64,000 bases of DNA from Maritimibacter sp. HL-12 (GTDB lineage Bacteria > Pseudomonadota > Alphaproteobacteria > Rhodobacterales > Rhodobacteraceae). Location: assembly GCF_900177545.1 (NCBI RefSeq), contig NZ_FXBQ01000001.1, positions 620,001 through 684,000 of the forward strand, written 5' to 3'. This document shows, one piece after another, positions 14,785 to 22,872 of this stretch. The notes beneath the pieces are model-generated. The model searched no databases. It was not told the DNA's origin and saw nothing but the letters and a program-made list of their open reading frames with translations. The number at the start of each line of letters is the position of its first letter. The stretch's first letter is position 1. Made by a program: the position numbers and the translations under genes.

Positions 14785-15981
14785 TCACTCTCTCACCACC
14801 TCCCCACGCTCCAGAAGCCGGCGCAGGTAGCGGGCGGAATGCAGTTTGTAGAACGTGGTCAGGTAGAGTTCGTCTCCCGCGACCGTCCGCTTGATTACGG
14901 CGATCCACGGCAGGTCGATTGTCCGCTCCAGGAATGCCAGGTTTCGCTCGTCGACCCGGATCACCCTGCCGCCCTCGATCAACTCGACCAGACGCACGTA
15001 GTCCTTGGGCGAAATCTCCGGATGCTTCGACACCTGCTTCAGGGCGGTCTGTTCCGATATCCGAACAATGGCCGTATCAGACCCGATGATCCCCCGCAGG
15101 GTTTCGTCCAGCATCGCAACCGGCACCGTTCCCGGCGCCTCGCCTGCCAGGACCCTGCGTGCGCGCCAACTGCTCGCCATGTCTCGCATGGCAGAACGGG
15201 CAACCTGCGGATCCGCATCGCGGAGTTTGCCCTCCGTCAGGCGCTCTAGAGCGTCAAGGCGCTGCTGGCCTGGATTGCGCTCCCAGCCCGGGTCGATGCC
15301 GACAGGGACATCCTTAACTTCACCGGTACGTTTGTTGACAACACGCCGAAGCGGCGTGTCGGGGTCGGCGCTGATCCCCTTCGCCTCGGCCTGGCGCTGG
15401 GTGAGCTGCTTGACCCAGCATTTGCAGCCCCAGCCGTTGGGCGGCATCCACTCCTGCCAGAACGGGTGATCGGCCGGCAGCACCAGCCCCTCCTTGTCGG
15501 CATGGTGTTCGCGGTGCACCTCGCTTGGACCGAGCCGGTATTCGAGGTAGGGCAGCGCGTCCTTGCTGCGCTGGATGCGCTCCCATTGCCCGGCCGACCG
15601 TGCCGACGCGAGGTTCGCCCTGTAGATCGTGCGCAACCGACGGGGTGACCCGAGCTGCGCCTTGACCAGCTCGCCCGTGAGTGGGTCGATCACCTCGGAC
15701 TTGCCCCACCAGCCGAGTTCCTGAAGGCGCGGGCGCAACTGCTTCTGGAAGGTGGCGAAGGGCAGACCCTCGTCGACCGCCTTTTGCAGTTCCTCCCGGA
15801 TCGCGGTCAGCACGTCCAGCTCCATCGCCTTGGCGACCGTGAAGGCAACCGCGTGCTCCTCGGGCTCGACATCCTCCCAGGAGAAGGACGGTGTCATCCC
15901 CTTGTTGCGCAGGAACCGCGAGGCCTCCGGCGGCGGACCGGGGGTGAAGCTGTAGCCGGGTTGGTCGGTGAAATCGGGCAA
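14785..15981 (-). CDS. F (Mu): Mu F-like head morphogenesis protein with C-terminal PBECR-type nuclease domain
   Basis: This 398-residue protein has a Mu F-like minor head core (RTIYRANLASARSAGQWERI, YLEYRLGPSEVHREHHADKEGLVLPADHPFWQEWMPPNGWGCKCW). About 95 C-terminal residues follow, with KQVSKHPEISPKDYVRLVELIEGGRVI and GDELYLTTFYKLHSARYLRRLL. That segment has the look of the phage Barnase-EndoU-ColicinE5/D-RelE-like (PBECR) nuclease domains often fused to F proteins. The start is a TTG with a strong GGAGGG ribosome site. A toxin-like domain in a minor head protein could be ejected with the DNA; this is inference. Confidence 0.87.
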   Translation of the reverse strand: MPDFTDQPGYSFTPGPPPEASRFLRNKGMTPSFSWEDVEPEEHAVAFTVAKAMELDVLTAIREELQKAVDEGLPFATFQKQLRPRLQELGWWGKSEVIDPLTGELVKAQLGSPRRLRTIYRANLASARSAGQWERIQRSKDALPYLEYRLGPSEVHREHHADKEGLVLPADHPFWQEWMPPNGWGCKCWVKQLTQRQAEAKGISADPDTPLRRVVNKRTGEVKDVPVGIDPGWERNPGQQRLDALERLTEGKLRDADPQVARSAMRDMASSWRARRVLAGEAPGTVPVAMLDETLRGIIGSDTAIVRISEQTALKQVSKHPEISPKDYVRLVELIEGGRVIRVDERNLAFLERTIDLPWIAVIKRTVAGDELYLTTFYKLHSARYLRRLLERGEVVRE

Positions 15982-15990
15982 CGCGCCCTC

Positions 15991-16170
15991 CTACCATTTC
16001 GGTTTCGGAGGTGGCGGCGCGGAGGGGCATGAAGGGTGCGGGCATACCGCGCCCCGACCGGCTTCATCGTCGGCAGCTCCGATCGGGTCGACCCAGGGCC
16101 AATAGATCAGGGTTGCAATAACCCCGACGATTACACCGGCCAAGAATGCCAGCATGAAGATCTCAGCCAT
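15991..16170 (-). CDS. Small phage membrane protein (59 aa) between portal and F
   Basis: The ORF reads MAEIFMLAFLAGVIVGVIAT at its start, one membrane helix, then LIYWPWVDP and a Cys/Pro-rich tail ending CPSAPPPPKPKW. The ATG at 16170 overlaps the end of the portal gene and the stop lies 10 bases before the F start, whose ribosome site it contains. The tight fit argues that it is real. Function unknown. The proline-rich tail recalls spanin-like proteins, but there is no lipobox and its place among head genes is unusual for that. Confidence 0.6.
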   Translation of the reverse strand: MAEIFMLAFLAGVIVGVIATLIYWPWVDPIGAADDEAGRGAVCPHPSCPSAPPPPKPKW

Positions 16171-17707
16171 CCTTCACGTCTCCCATTACCCGGGCCTTGA
16201 ACATCCCCTTCACCAGCGCCCCGATCACCGGCGCGGTCGCGATGTTCGGCAGGACCTCGGCAAGCCGCTCCATCGCATCCTCGTAGCTCGTGGCCTCGGC
16301 GATCAGGTCTTCGATCGGGCCGAGGATCGGTTCCATGACATCTTCCCAGTCAGCCTGCATCTCGGCCTCGATCTCGTCGATCTCGTCAGATGGCACGGTC
16401 TCGCGGTTGAGGGCGGTGTTGGTGGCAGGCAGCGCCGCTGCCGGACGACCGGCGATCACCTCGTCTTCCTTCTCGGGTTCCGATAGCTTGAGCCGCCCGC
16501 GCAACTCGGATTGTTTCACCCGGAGACCGAGCGGCACGAGCTTTGCTACCCCATTCACGAGCGCGGTGATGTCTTCGGGCTCCTCGATATCGATCGCGAG
16601 GTGCGGATACCTGGCCTGCTTGCCGAAGTTGAGATCGACGAAGGGGCGGACCAGATCGCGGTTGAGCGTTCCGGTCACGCCACGGGCATCGGCCTGGGCG
16701 AGATCAAGGCGCACATCGTTGTGCACCTGCGCCTGGGAGTTCGACGAACCGTTGTCGGCGGTCATCGTCTGCCCTAGCACCGCCTTCGATATCTGTTCGT
16801 CGAGAAAGCGCGCAAGGCTTTCGAAGATCCGCTCGCCGACCGAGCCGGCCGAGACCTGCTCGAAATCGATTTCCATGGATCTGGGCAGCACCGCCGCCGC
16901 GTCGGTGCCGATGTTGGCCACTGCCGTGAAGAGCGTCTGCACATCCTTCGCCGTCGCCTCCGGACCATAGCGTCCGAGCCGGAGCGGCAAGCCATAGGTT
17001 TCGACGAAGGCCATCCAGTCCTTCAGATCGTAGGCCTTGCACATCCAGCTGAAGGCGACGACACGGGCGAGGCCGCCACGCATGGCGAGGCCCGACTTCA
17101 TCTTTGCGCGATGGACGATCCACTTGAACGGATCGAGCGCGAGCCCGTCGACAGGCGCGCTCACATCGCGCAGGCGCAGCTCCTCGCCGGTGTCGCGGTC
17201 GAAGGTGAAGAAATGTCCGGGGCGGTAACGGAAGCGGTCGGGCCACCACAGACGTGCCGATCTCCCCCAGACGATCTCGATTGCCGAAAACCCTTTGCCC
17301 AGGGCATCAAGCGCGTCCTCAACGAGGTCGGAGAACCCATCGTGCTCGGCAATGTGTTCGCGCACTGCTTTTGCGATCTTCTCATCCTGCGGATCCTCGG
17401 AGGCCGCCTTGACAGTCGGGGTCACTCCGGAGATCGCGCGCTTTCGCATTCCCAGAACCGAAGCATAGTGCGGATCGCGCTCCTCCATCTCCTCGGCCAG
17501 CACGAGGAACTCATAGGTTTCGCCGTCGTCACATGCGCGCAAAATCCCGGCGAGTTTCTGAGGCGTGAGCCCCGACGCGACGGTGGGAGCAAAGGCCTGG
17601 CGAACAGAGGTGATGCCGGGCTCCGCCACCTCGCGGGTCAGCACCTTGCGCACCACCGGGCGGCCATCGGGGCCGAGCAGCTGCGACGCGACTTCAATCT
17701 CTGCCAT
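16163..17707 (-). CDS. Portal protein (Mu gp29-like, DUF935)
   Basis: This 514-residue protein carries the DUF935 features: LVLAEEMEERDPHYASVLGMRKRAISG, AIEIVWGRSARLWWPDRFRYRPGHFF, WMCKAYDLKDWMAFVETYGLPLRLGRY. The C-terminal helical region has DEIEAEMQADWEDVMEPILGPIEDLIAEA. It forms the dodecameric DNA entry ring of the head. The ATG at 17707 shares its A with the terminase stop (TGATG). Confidence 0.94.
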   Translation of the reverse strand: MAEIEVASQLLGPDGRPVVRKVLTREVAEPGITSVRQAFAPTVASGLTPQKLAGILRACDDGETYEFLVLAEEMEERDPHYASVLGMRKRAISGVTPTVKAASEDPQDEKIAKAVREHIAEHDGFSDLVEDALDALGKGFSAIEIVWGRSARLWWPDRFRYRPGHFFTFDRDTGEELRLRDVSAPVDGLALDPFKWIVHRAKMKSGLAMRGGLARVVAFSWMCKAYDLKDWMAFVETYGLPLRLGRYGPEATAKDVQTLFTAVANIGTDAAAVLPRSMEIDFEQVSAGSVGERIFESLARFLDEQISKAVLGQTMTADNGSSNSQAQVHNDVRLDLAQADARGVTGTLNRDLVRPFVDLNFGKQARYPHLAIDIEEPEDITALVNGVAKLVPLGLRVKQSELRGRLKLSEPEKEDEVIAGRPAAALPATNTALNRETVPSDEIDEIEAEMQADWEDVMEPILGPIEDLIAEATSYEDAMERLAEVLPNIATAPVIGALVKGMFKARVMGDVKDG

Positions 17708-19149
17708 CACCATACTCCTTTTGCTGCGCCGAATCCGGCAGTCAGCCGGATCGGGCGGTCGTCGTCGCCCCTCGGGTCGGCACTCACCGGCTGGTAGGCG
17801 TAAGGTTGGTAGTCGGTCTGCGCGGCCGCCGCTGCAAGCGCGCCCGCCCAGAACCGGTCGCCGTGACCGTCGGTGTCGCCGTCGACGACCAGGCGACGGA
17901 TGCCGGTCGCACCGACCCGGCTCTTGATCGCGTGAAGATCTGCGCGCAGGAGCGGGTCTCCAGCCGGGATGAGCTTGGTGCGGTCCTGCATCCGTTCCTT
18001 CAGCACCGTGGCCATCTCGAGCTTTCGGGCGGCCGAAAACAGCACGCCATCTACCCGGCTCTCACCGTAGCGGCGCTTGGCGTCCTCCACGGGCTTCTCG
18101 CCCATGCCGGTCTGGTCCATTGCCGCCCGAACCACCCGGTACCGATCGAACACATCATCGAGAAGGCGATCCTGCTCGGCGAAGGTGACACGCTTCTTCG
18201 CGATAATCTCCCTCGTGACGAGCCGATCGCGCACAAGCTCGTCGACCCAGATCACGAACAGGTCGTTGCGCGCGGCGATGTCGACCCCGACAAAAACCTG
18301 CCCGCCCTCGTAGAGCCCAGGCTGCCCGGCCCAGTCCCGCTCGCATTCAGAGATCAGGTCGTAGTCGAGCCACGACGACGCCTCGTCGAGCCACTTGAGC
18401 TCGAACTCCTGCGCCCAGGCGTCCTCGTCGGCCATACCGGCGCGCAGCTCGTCGATGTTCACGTCGAGGCCCTGGCGCACGGCCTCGTAGATGTCGACCA
18501 CGTGTTTCGACCACACGTTGTTTTCGGCCGTCATCAGTTCGTAGAACTTGTTGCCCTTGCCGTTCGGCGTCGAGATCACCCGGATCTTGTGCCCGCCCCG
18601 TGCCGCAACCGGATAGGCCGAGGCCCAGATCGCACGGCTGTCGGCATGGAAGGCGAACTCGTCGAGCAGCAGGTTGCCGCCGAAGCCGCGCGCCGCATCG
18701 GGGCTGGCCGAGAGCGCGATCACCCGGCTTCCACCAGGGTAATGGACCTCGTGGGTCTTGTAGGTTGCCTCGGGCACGTCGACCTTGAACACCCTGTCAC
18801 CCTGGCGCACTTCACGGTAATGCGCCGGAACGTGGAAGGCATCCTCGACGAAGGTCGGCTCGCCCCGCTTTGCCAGCTCGCTATAGGCCGCGTAAAAGGC
18901 CCGGGTGAGCGGCTTCAACGCATCGTTCAACGCCTCCTTGGCCGTGTTCTCCGAGCGGCTCAGGATGGTCCACCGCACCTTGCGCCCGTCGATCTCGGCC
19001 AAAGTGCAATCGTCAACGATCTCGCCGGATGAGCCGAAGGTCTTGCCGCCGCGTCGGGTGAACATCCCGATCTTGAAGCGGCTCTGGTCCTTGATCCAAG
19101 CGCGCTGATAGGGGAGCCAGGAGACCGCGCGTTCCAAGGGGGCGGTCAT
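17707..19149 (-). CDS. Terminase large subunit (Mu gp28-like)
   Basis: This 480-residue packaging motor shows an ATPase Walker A-type TRRGGKTF near residue 32, WTILSRSENTAKEAL, Walker B LLLDEFAFH near residue 162 and the coupling motif VISTPNGKGNKFY. The nuclease part starts near FVGVDIAARNDLFVIWVDEL (Asp metal ligand). The start at 19149 shares a base with the upstream stop. Headful packaging from the phage end is expected by analogy to Mu. Confidence 0.94.
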   Translation of the reverse strand: MTAPLERAVSWLPYQRAWIKDQSRFKIGMFTRRGGKTFGSSGEIVDDCTLAEIDGRKVRWTILSRSENTAKEALNDALKPLTRAFYAAYSELAKRGEPTFVEDAFHVPAHYREVRQGDRVFKVDVPEATYKTHEVHYPGGSRVIALSASPDAARGFGGNLLLDEFAFHADSRAIWASAYPVAARGGHKIRVISTPNGKGNKFYELMTAENNVWSKHVVDIYEAVRQGLDVNIDELRAGMADEDAWAQEFELKWLDEASSWLDYDLISECERDWAGQPGLYEGGQVFVGVDIAARNDLFVIWVDELVRDRLVTREIIAKKRVTFAEQDRLLDDVFDRYRVVRAAMDQTGMGEKPVEDAKRRYGESRVDGVLFSAARKLEMATVLKERMQDRTKLIPAGDPLLRADLHAIKSRVGATGIRRLVVDGDTDGHGDRFWAGALAAAAAQTDYQPYAYQPVSADPRGDDDRPIRLTAGFGAAKGVW

Positions 19150-19346
19150 TAGCCCGCCTCGCGGATGGCGGTATGATACCATCGGCCACGCCACCGCTGC
19201 AGGCGATGGATGTAGCCAAGGTGTTCAATCTCCCGTCTCTCGCCGAATACCCGCACCAACAGCAGGATCCCGAACCTGGCCCGCCGCGTTTCGGCAATCG
19301 CCAGGGTGACCGCAAGTCCCTTCTTCATATCGGGCTTCAGCATCAT
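19149..19346 (-). CDS. Small basic phage protein between the terminase subunits
   Basis: This 65-residue basic protein reads MMLKPDMKKGLAVTLAIAETRRA, then ILLLVRVFGERREIEHLGYI and RLQRWRGRWYHT. Its ATG overlaps the DUF3486 stop (ATGA) and its stop overlaps the terminase start. I know no family for it. Its place suggests a packaging accessory. Confidence 0.55.
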   Translation of the reverse strand: MMLKPDMKKGLAVTLAIAETRRARFGILLLVRVFGERREIEHLGYIHRLQRWRGRWYHTAIREAG

Positions 19347-19918
19347 TCGAACCCCATGATCTCGCGCGCCTTGCGCGCGGCATCGGCCATGGACCCGCCC
19401 TCGGCCTCAGCCTCATCGAGGCGGTCGGTAACCTCCGCCATCGCTGCCGCGCGCGCCTCCTCGGCGATCCGCTTGCGCTCCTCTTCCACCAGCTTTTCCC
19501 GGATCCCGGACGATGCCATCACGTCCTTCAACATCCGGCCGAGGAAGTGCAGTTCTTTCGGATCGATCTCGTCGGCACTCTTGTTCTGCATTCCCATCAT
19601 CACCTTGAAAGCCAGCGTGGTGATCATTTGGAAAAGCACGTTGTGGCGCTTTGCCTCTTCTTCGAGCCCATTGCCCTGCATCCAGTCAGCGGCCCAGCGC
19701 GAGGCCTCTTCCTGATACTTGACGAACTCGCGGTGCTCCTGACCAAAGGAATGCAGAGCCGACTTGCCGATCCTGAGCTCAAGCCCGCGACCTTCCAGCA
19801 TTGCGTTTAGATCATCGGCGAGATCTTCGTAGCCCGCAAACCCGCGCTCCTGGAGCGCGTCCTTCAGCCAGGCCCTTAGCTCGTCGGGCAGGAGATCGAC
19901 CTTGCGCGGCGGGGGCAT
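19343..19918 (-). CDS. DUF3486 protein, probable terminase small subunit (Mu gp27-like)
   Basis: This 191-residue protein has the DUF3486 start (PRKVDLLPDELRAWLKDALQERGFAGYEDLADDLN) and the GKSALHSFGQEHREFV segment. It ends in a long charged coiled coil. In Mu this is the DNA-binding small terminase subunit. It is followed by the large subunit after one small gene. Confidence 0.9.
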   Translation of the reverse strand: MPPPRKVDLLPDELRAWLKDALQERGFAGYEDLADDLNAMLEGRGLELRIGKSALHSFGQEHREFVKYQEEASRWAADWMQGNGLEEEAKRHNVLFQMITTLAFKVMMGMQNKSADEIDPKELHFLGRMLKDVMASSGIREKLVEEERKRIAEEARAAAMAEVTDRLDEAEAEGGSMADAARKAREIMGFE

Positions 19919-19920
19919 GT

Positions 19921-20220
19921 TCAGTCCCTCGGCCGCGGACGCTGGATCTCCGGGTGGCGGGCGACGCCGGTTGCGATCTCGAGACCGGCCCGTGTCGCCT
20001 CGACCACGATGAAATCGGAACGATCATCGTAGATCACCAAGCCGTTCTCCCGCAGCCATGCCAGTTCGCCCAGCACCTGTGAGCGCGTGGAGGGGATGCC
20101 GACACCGTCGAGCACATCCCCGAGGATCGAAGCATTTGACGTGTACTCGGCGCAGCTCTCAAGGTGGCGCAGGATCGCCAGTCGGCGGTGCTTGCGCAGG
20201 GTCTCCGCATAATCGCTCAT
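19921..20220 (-). CDS. Mu gp26-like winged-helix protein
   Basis: This 99-residue protein shows RLAILRHLESCAEYTSNASILGDVLDGVG, STRSQVLGELAWLRENGLV and the ATRAGLEIATGVARHPEIQRP ending, matching the small winged-helix proteins that Mu-like phages carry between DUF2730 and DUF3486. It is likely a DNA-binding protein of the packaging or lysis region. It overlaps the upstream stop by ATGA. Confidence 0.8.
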   Translation of the reverse strand: MSDYAETLRKHRRLAILRHLESCAEYTSNASILGDVLDGVGIPSTRSQVLGELAWLRENGLVIYDDRSDFIVVEATRAGLEIATGVARHPEIQRPRPRD

Positions 20221-20684
20221 CGCTTGCCTCCGTCGAGCAGGTGTTCTTCGTGGCGGGTCACAACCTGTTCTAGCCGGGCCATGATCGCGCCGTTGCCCTC
20301 CATCACCGCCCGGATTTCCTTCATGTTGCCGCCCATCTCGGCCATCAGCATCTCGACCCGATGCAGGTCTTCGCGGCCCGGCATGTTGTGGACCGATTGC
20401 TCAAGCGACTGAAGTCTCAGATCGTGACGATCCATCCGCTTCGAGCCTTCTGCAAACCGGTCTTCGACCTGCTCAAACTTCGCGTCGATCCCCGATTTCA
20501 CCACCGTGAACTGATCTTCGACCGCCTTCCGGCGCGTGCGGAAAAAGGTGAAGATGATATTGCCGAGCGCAAGGAGCAGCCCGAGGCTCACGGTCCAGTC
20601 GAAAACCAGCGCACCCATAGCTGCCTGAGCGAAGGCCGGGGTGGCGGCGAGGATCGCCGCCGCCGTGAGCGCAAGATACCTCAT
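20217..20684 (-). CDS. DUF2730 membrane protein with coiled coil (Mu gp25-like)
   Basis: This 155-residue protein has a signal-like N-terminus (LALTAAAILAATPAFAQA), then a membrane helix (FDWTVSLGLLLALGNIIFTFF). A long coiled coil follows (KFEQVEDRFAEGSKRMDRHD to LLDGGKR). DUF2730 members sit right after the holin in Mu-like phages. The layout, one membrane anchor plus a coiled coil, would also fit an inner-membrane spanin, but no outer lipoprotein partner was found beside it. The start at 20684 overlaps the holin stop by ATGA. Confidence 0.78.
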   Translation of the reverse strand: MRYLALTAAAILAATPAFAQAAMGALVFDWTVSLGLLLALGNIIFTFFRTRRKAVEDQFTVVKSGIDAKFEQVEDRFAEGSKRMDRHDLRLQSLEQSVHNMPGREDLHRVEMLMAEMGGNMKEIRAVMEGNGAIMARLEQVVTRHEEHLLDGGKR

Positions 20685-21193
20685 GTCTTGCCCCACTTCC
20701 TGGCGGCGACGTCCTTGACCGTGTGCCCGCCCATGTAGAGGCCGAGATAGACGGCTGTGAGCTGGAACAGAACCGCGACGTCGATGGGCGGCAGGGCAAT
20801 CTTGAAGATTGCGTTGAGCGAATGCAGGACTACGACATTCCAGAGCCAGAGGAACCCGAGCAGATACATCCCGCCCGGCCGCCAGGCCCGCATCCAGAGC
20901 GGCCCGTCGGTATCGACCTGAAGCGCGGACATCTGGTACTCCAGTCCCTTGGTGTAGAGCGAGATCAGCGCGGGTGACATTGCCTCGGTAGCGGAAATGG
21001 CGTCGCGGATGAGGTCGGGATCGGACTGCGCCAGCCCCTCGACCGCGTCGGGTGTCACCCCGGCAAACTGGGCAATACTCTCGATCACCGACGTGACCAG
21101 CTCGGAGTTTTCGGCCCCGATCTTGCGAGCGATGATCTTGGATACGAGGGGCGCGCCAACCGAAACGGCCAGCCCGATCAGGGCGGATGACAT
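20681..21193 (-). CDS. Holin of the GTA three-TM type
   Basis: This 170-residue protein has an amphipathic N-terminal region (SSALIGLAVSVGAPLVSKIIARK), the SVIESIAQFAGVTPDAV element, then WMRAWRPGGMYLLGFLWLW and two further hydrophobic helices (VVLHSLNAIF, VAVLFQLTAVYLGLYMGGH). This is the pattern of the GTA_holin_3TM family used for release in Rhodobacterales gene transfer agents and phages. It follows the endolysin directly, forming the lysis pair. Confidence 0.82.
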   Translation of the reverse strand: MSSALIGLAVSVGAPLVSKIIARKIGAENSELVTSVIESIAQFAGVTPDAVEGLAQSDPDLIRDAISATEAMSPALISLYTKGLEYQMSALQVDTDGPLWMRAWRPGGMYLLGFLWLWNVVVLHSLNAIFKIALPPIDVAVLFQLTAVYLGLYMGGHTVKDVAARKWGKT

Positions 21194-22108
21194 CTAGAAC
21201 CTCCGAAGGGTGCGGGCGAGACCCGGTGCGATGTTTTGGACCTTGGCCGCGATCACGTCGCGGTAGGACCAGGCGAGGCGGAGCGCGATGAGAGCAACCA
21301 AACCGGCCACGACCCAGAGCGCCCAGTCGGGCACGGCGAGACCGGCGGCGTCGGCGCCCTCGGTGCCTGCAGCGCCCGTGGCTGCGCCAGTGGTGGCGGT
21401 GGCGGCCTTGCGGGTCGCGTCGAGGCGTCGCTGCAGCGTCGAGAGCGTGGCGCGCCCGATGATACCGTCGACGTTGAGATCGTGCTCACGCTGGAACCGG
21501 GTGACGGCGTCGCGATGAACGCCGCCACCGTCATTGCCCGGGGCGTAGCCGAGCTTCGCGAAGGCGGCGCGGATGCGCGCGATCTCGTCGCGGTCGACTG
21601 GCAGCGCCCATTTGGCGACGTCGCTGTCGGCGGAACTGGCCTTCGGGACTTCACCGAGCAGGCCGTAATCGCCGTAGCGCATGATCTTGAACTCGCGGGC
21701 GCGGCGGCGGGTGAGGCCCGGCAGTACCTTGCCGCCACCCTTGTTCCACAGCACGATCTTCGCCGAGACCCGATCCCAGTCGCGCGTGCGCCAAGCCTTC
21801 ACCCAGCTTGCCCGCCCGATCGCGCCGGTGTTGAAGTGGAACAGCACGCCGCCGTCGAACTCGTGCGCTTTCGCAGATGGCATCGCCTTGGCCACCGCAG
21901 GCTCGTAGTTGCGCCGCAGCGCCTGGCGGAGAAGATCCGAGGACTGGCCCGCCGTGATCACCATGCCGGGCTTCGGATCGATCACGCCGGACGCGGCGGT
22001 CAGGCCGACGCCGATGGTCATCTTGCCAGCCGGGCAACGGTAGGCCTTGAGCACCTCGCCCTCCTCCTGCTTCAGCACCGCAATGCCTTTGCTCGACGTC
22101 GTCGCCAT
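21194..22108 (-). CDS. Endolysin: GH24 lysozyme, peptidoglycan-binding domain and C-terminal membrane helix
   Basis: This 304-residue protein has a T4-lysozyme-type domain at residues 8-150 (catalytic Glu in LKQEEGEVLKAYRCPAGKMTIGVGLT; FDGGVLFHFNTGAIG). A peptidoglycan-binding domain spans 170-233 (AKLGYAPGNDGGGVHRDAVTRF, DGIIGRATLSTLQRRL). An Ala/Thr-rich linker and one membrane helix follow near 262-285 (WALWVVAGLVALIALRLAW). No N-terminal signal is seen, so the C-terminal helix may tether it until holin action. It is the first gene after the Mor-type activator and an activator-site dyad. Confidence 0.9.
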   Translation of the reverse strand: MATTSSKGIAVLKQEEGEVLKAYRCPAGKMTIGVGLTAASGVIDPKPGMVITAGQSSDLLRQALRRNYEPAVAKAMPSAKAHEFDGGVLFHFNTGAIGRASWVKAWRTRDWDRVSAKIVLWNKGGGKVLPGLTRRRAREFKIMRYGDYGLLGEVPKASSADSDVAKWALPVDRDEIARIRAAFAKLGYAPGNDGGGVHRDAVTRFQREHDLNVDGIIGRATLSTLQRRLDATRKAATATTGAATGAAGTEGADAAGLAVPDWALWVVAGLVALIALRLAWSYRDVIAAKVQNIAPGLARTLRRF

Positions 22109-22164
22109 AAGCTGCCCCCTGGGGTTGTTCCCTCGGACAGTCGCAAATCATGTGGGCAGAATAT

Positions 22165-22185
22165 CCCCTGACACCTGTCATGGGG
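22165..22185 (-). promoter_or_regulatory. Candidate Mor/C-type activator site before the endolysin (Plys position)
   Basis: CCCC-TGACACCTGTCA-TGGGG is a near-perfect dyad (core 22169-22180) about 60 bases before the endolysin ATG and just after the Mor-type gene. Read along the transcript it is TGACAGGTGTCAGGGG, the same TGACA-N2-TGTCAGGGG as before the protease gene at 14.49 kb. Confidence 0.65.
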
Positions 22186-22235
22186 GCGGGCGGATCGATG
22201 CCTCGGCGCACTCTGGCAGAGCGGCCTGTGGCTTG

Positions 22236-22619
22236 TCAAAGGGGCAGCCGACCTTGCCGCGCGTCAGCGTCTGCGGCATCGAGATCGGCCTTGATCCGGG
22301 CCACGGTGCGCTGATGCATGTCGCAGGCAAGCGCCACTTCCCTGACTGATTTTCCAGCCCTCAGCATCTCCCGGGCGTCGTGGCGACGCGCGCCCTGGCC
22401 GCGCATGAAGGCGCACGGAAGAGTGATCCTGCCCCTACCCAAATCACGGATGAGCGCGTCGGTCGCTTTCACGCCGATGATCCCTGCGAGCTTCGAGCCA
22501 TCGGCGCGGGCGGGGATCTCGATATCGGTGCCGCCGCGCGCCTTGAGGAGCTTGACGGTCAGATCCAGCCCGATCAGCGCCTCGATTTCGGCGGCGACCC
22601 CTGGAAGCTCATTACTCAT
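22236..22619 (-). CDS. mor: Mor/C-family transcription activator
   Basis: This 127-residue protein of the Mor family shows VAAEIEALIGLDLTVKLLKARGGTDIEIPAR (dimerisation part), then LIRDLGRGRITLP. A C-terminal helix-turn-helix (GKSVREVALACDMHQRTVARIKADL) binds DNA. Mu has two such proteins, Mor for the middle promoter and C for late promoters; only this one is seen here, placed where Mu has C, directly before lys. It probably activates the late promoters marked by the TGACA-N2-TGTCA dyads. The start overlaps the previous gene end. Confidence 0.9.
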   Translation of the reverse strand: MSNELPGVAAEIEALIGLDLTVKLLKARGGTDIEIPARADGSKLAGIIGVKATDALIRDLGRGRITLPCAFMRGQGARRHDAREMLRAGKSVREVALACDMHQRTVARIKADLDAADADARQGRLPL

Positions 22620-22872
22620 CGCGCTCCCCCCGCCGCGCCACCTGGCGCTGGCCCGTTTCGGGTTGCGACGCGAGCAGCACGGTGGTGACAACCCCATCGC
22701 GGATCTTGTAGACGAACCCGCCGATCTGGACCCCGCACGCCCCGAGATCCGCGCCACGGTCCACCTTCCGGCCGATCTCACGGCGGATGGTCTCCACGTC
22801 CATGCCGGGCACCCGCTCAAGGTAGCGGATCACGGCATGGTCGCTGACCTGGACGCGGGGCTTCTTGATCAT
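22612..22872 (-). CDS. Conserved small phage protein (SDHAVIRYLERV family)
   Basis: This 86-residue protein has the motif VSDHAVIRYLERVPGMDVETIRREI, followed by GVQIGGFVYKIRDGVVTTVLL, a small alpha/beta fold that I have seen in alphaproteobacterial Mu-like phages but whose role is unknown. It overlaps GemA (ATGA) and the Mor gene, so it belongs to the late part of the early operon. Confidence 0.65.
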   Translation of the reverse strand: MIKKPRVQVSDHAVIRYLERVPGMDVETIRREIGRKVDRGADLGACGVQIGGFVYKIRDGVVTTVLLASQPETGQRQVARRGERDE

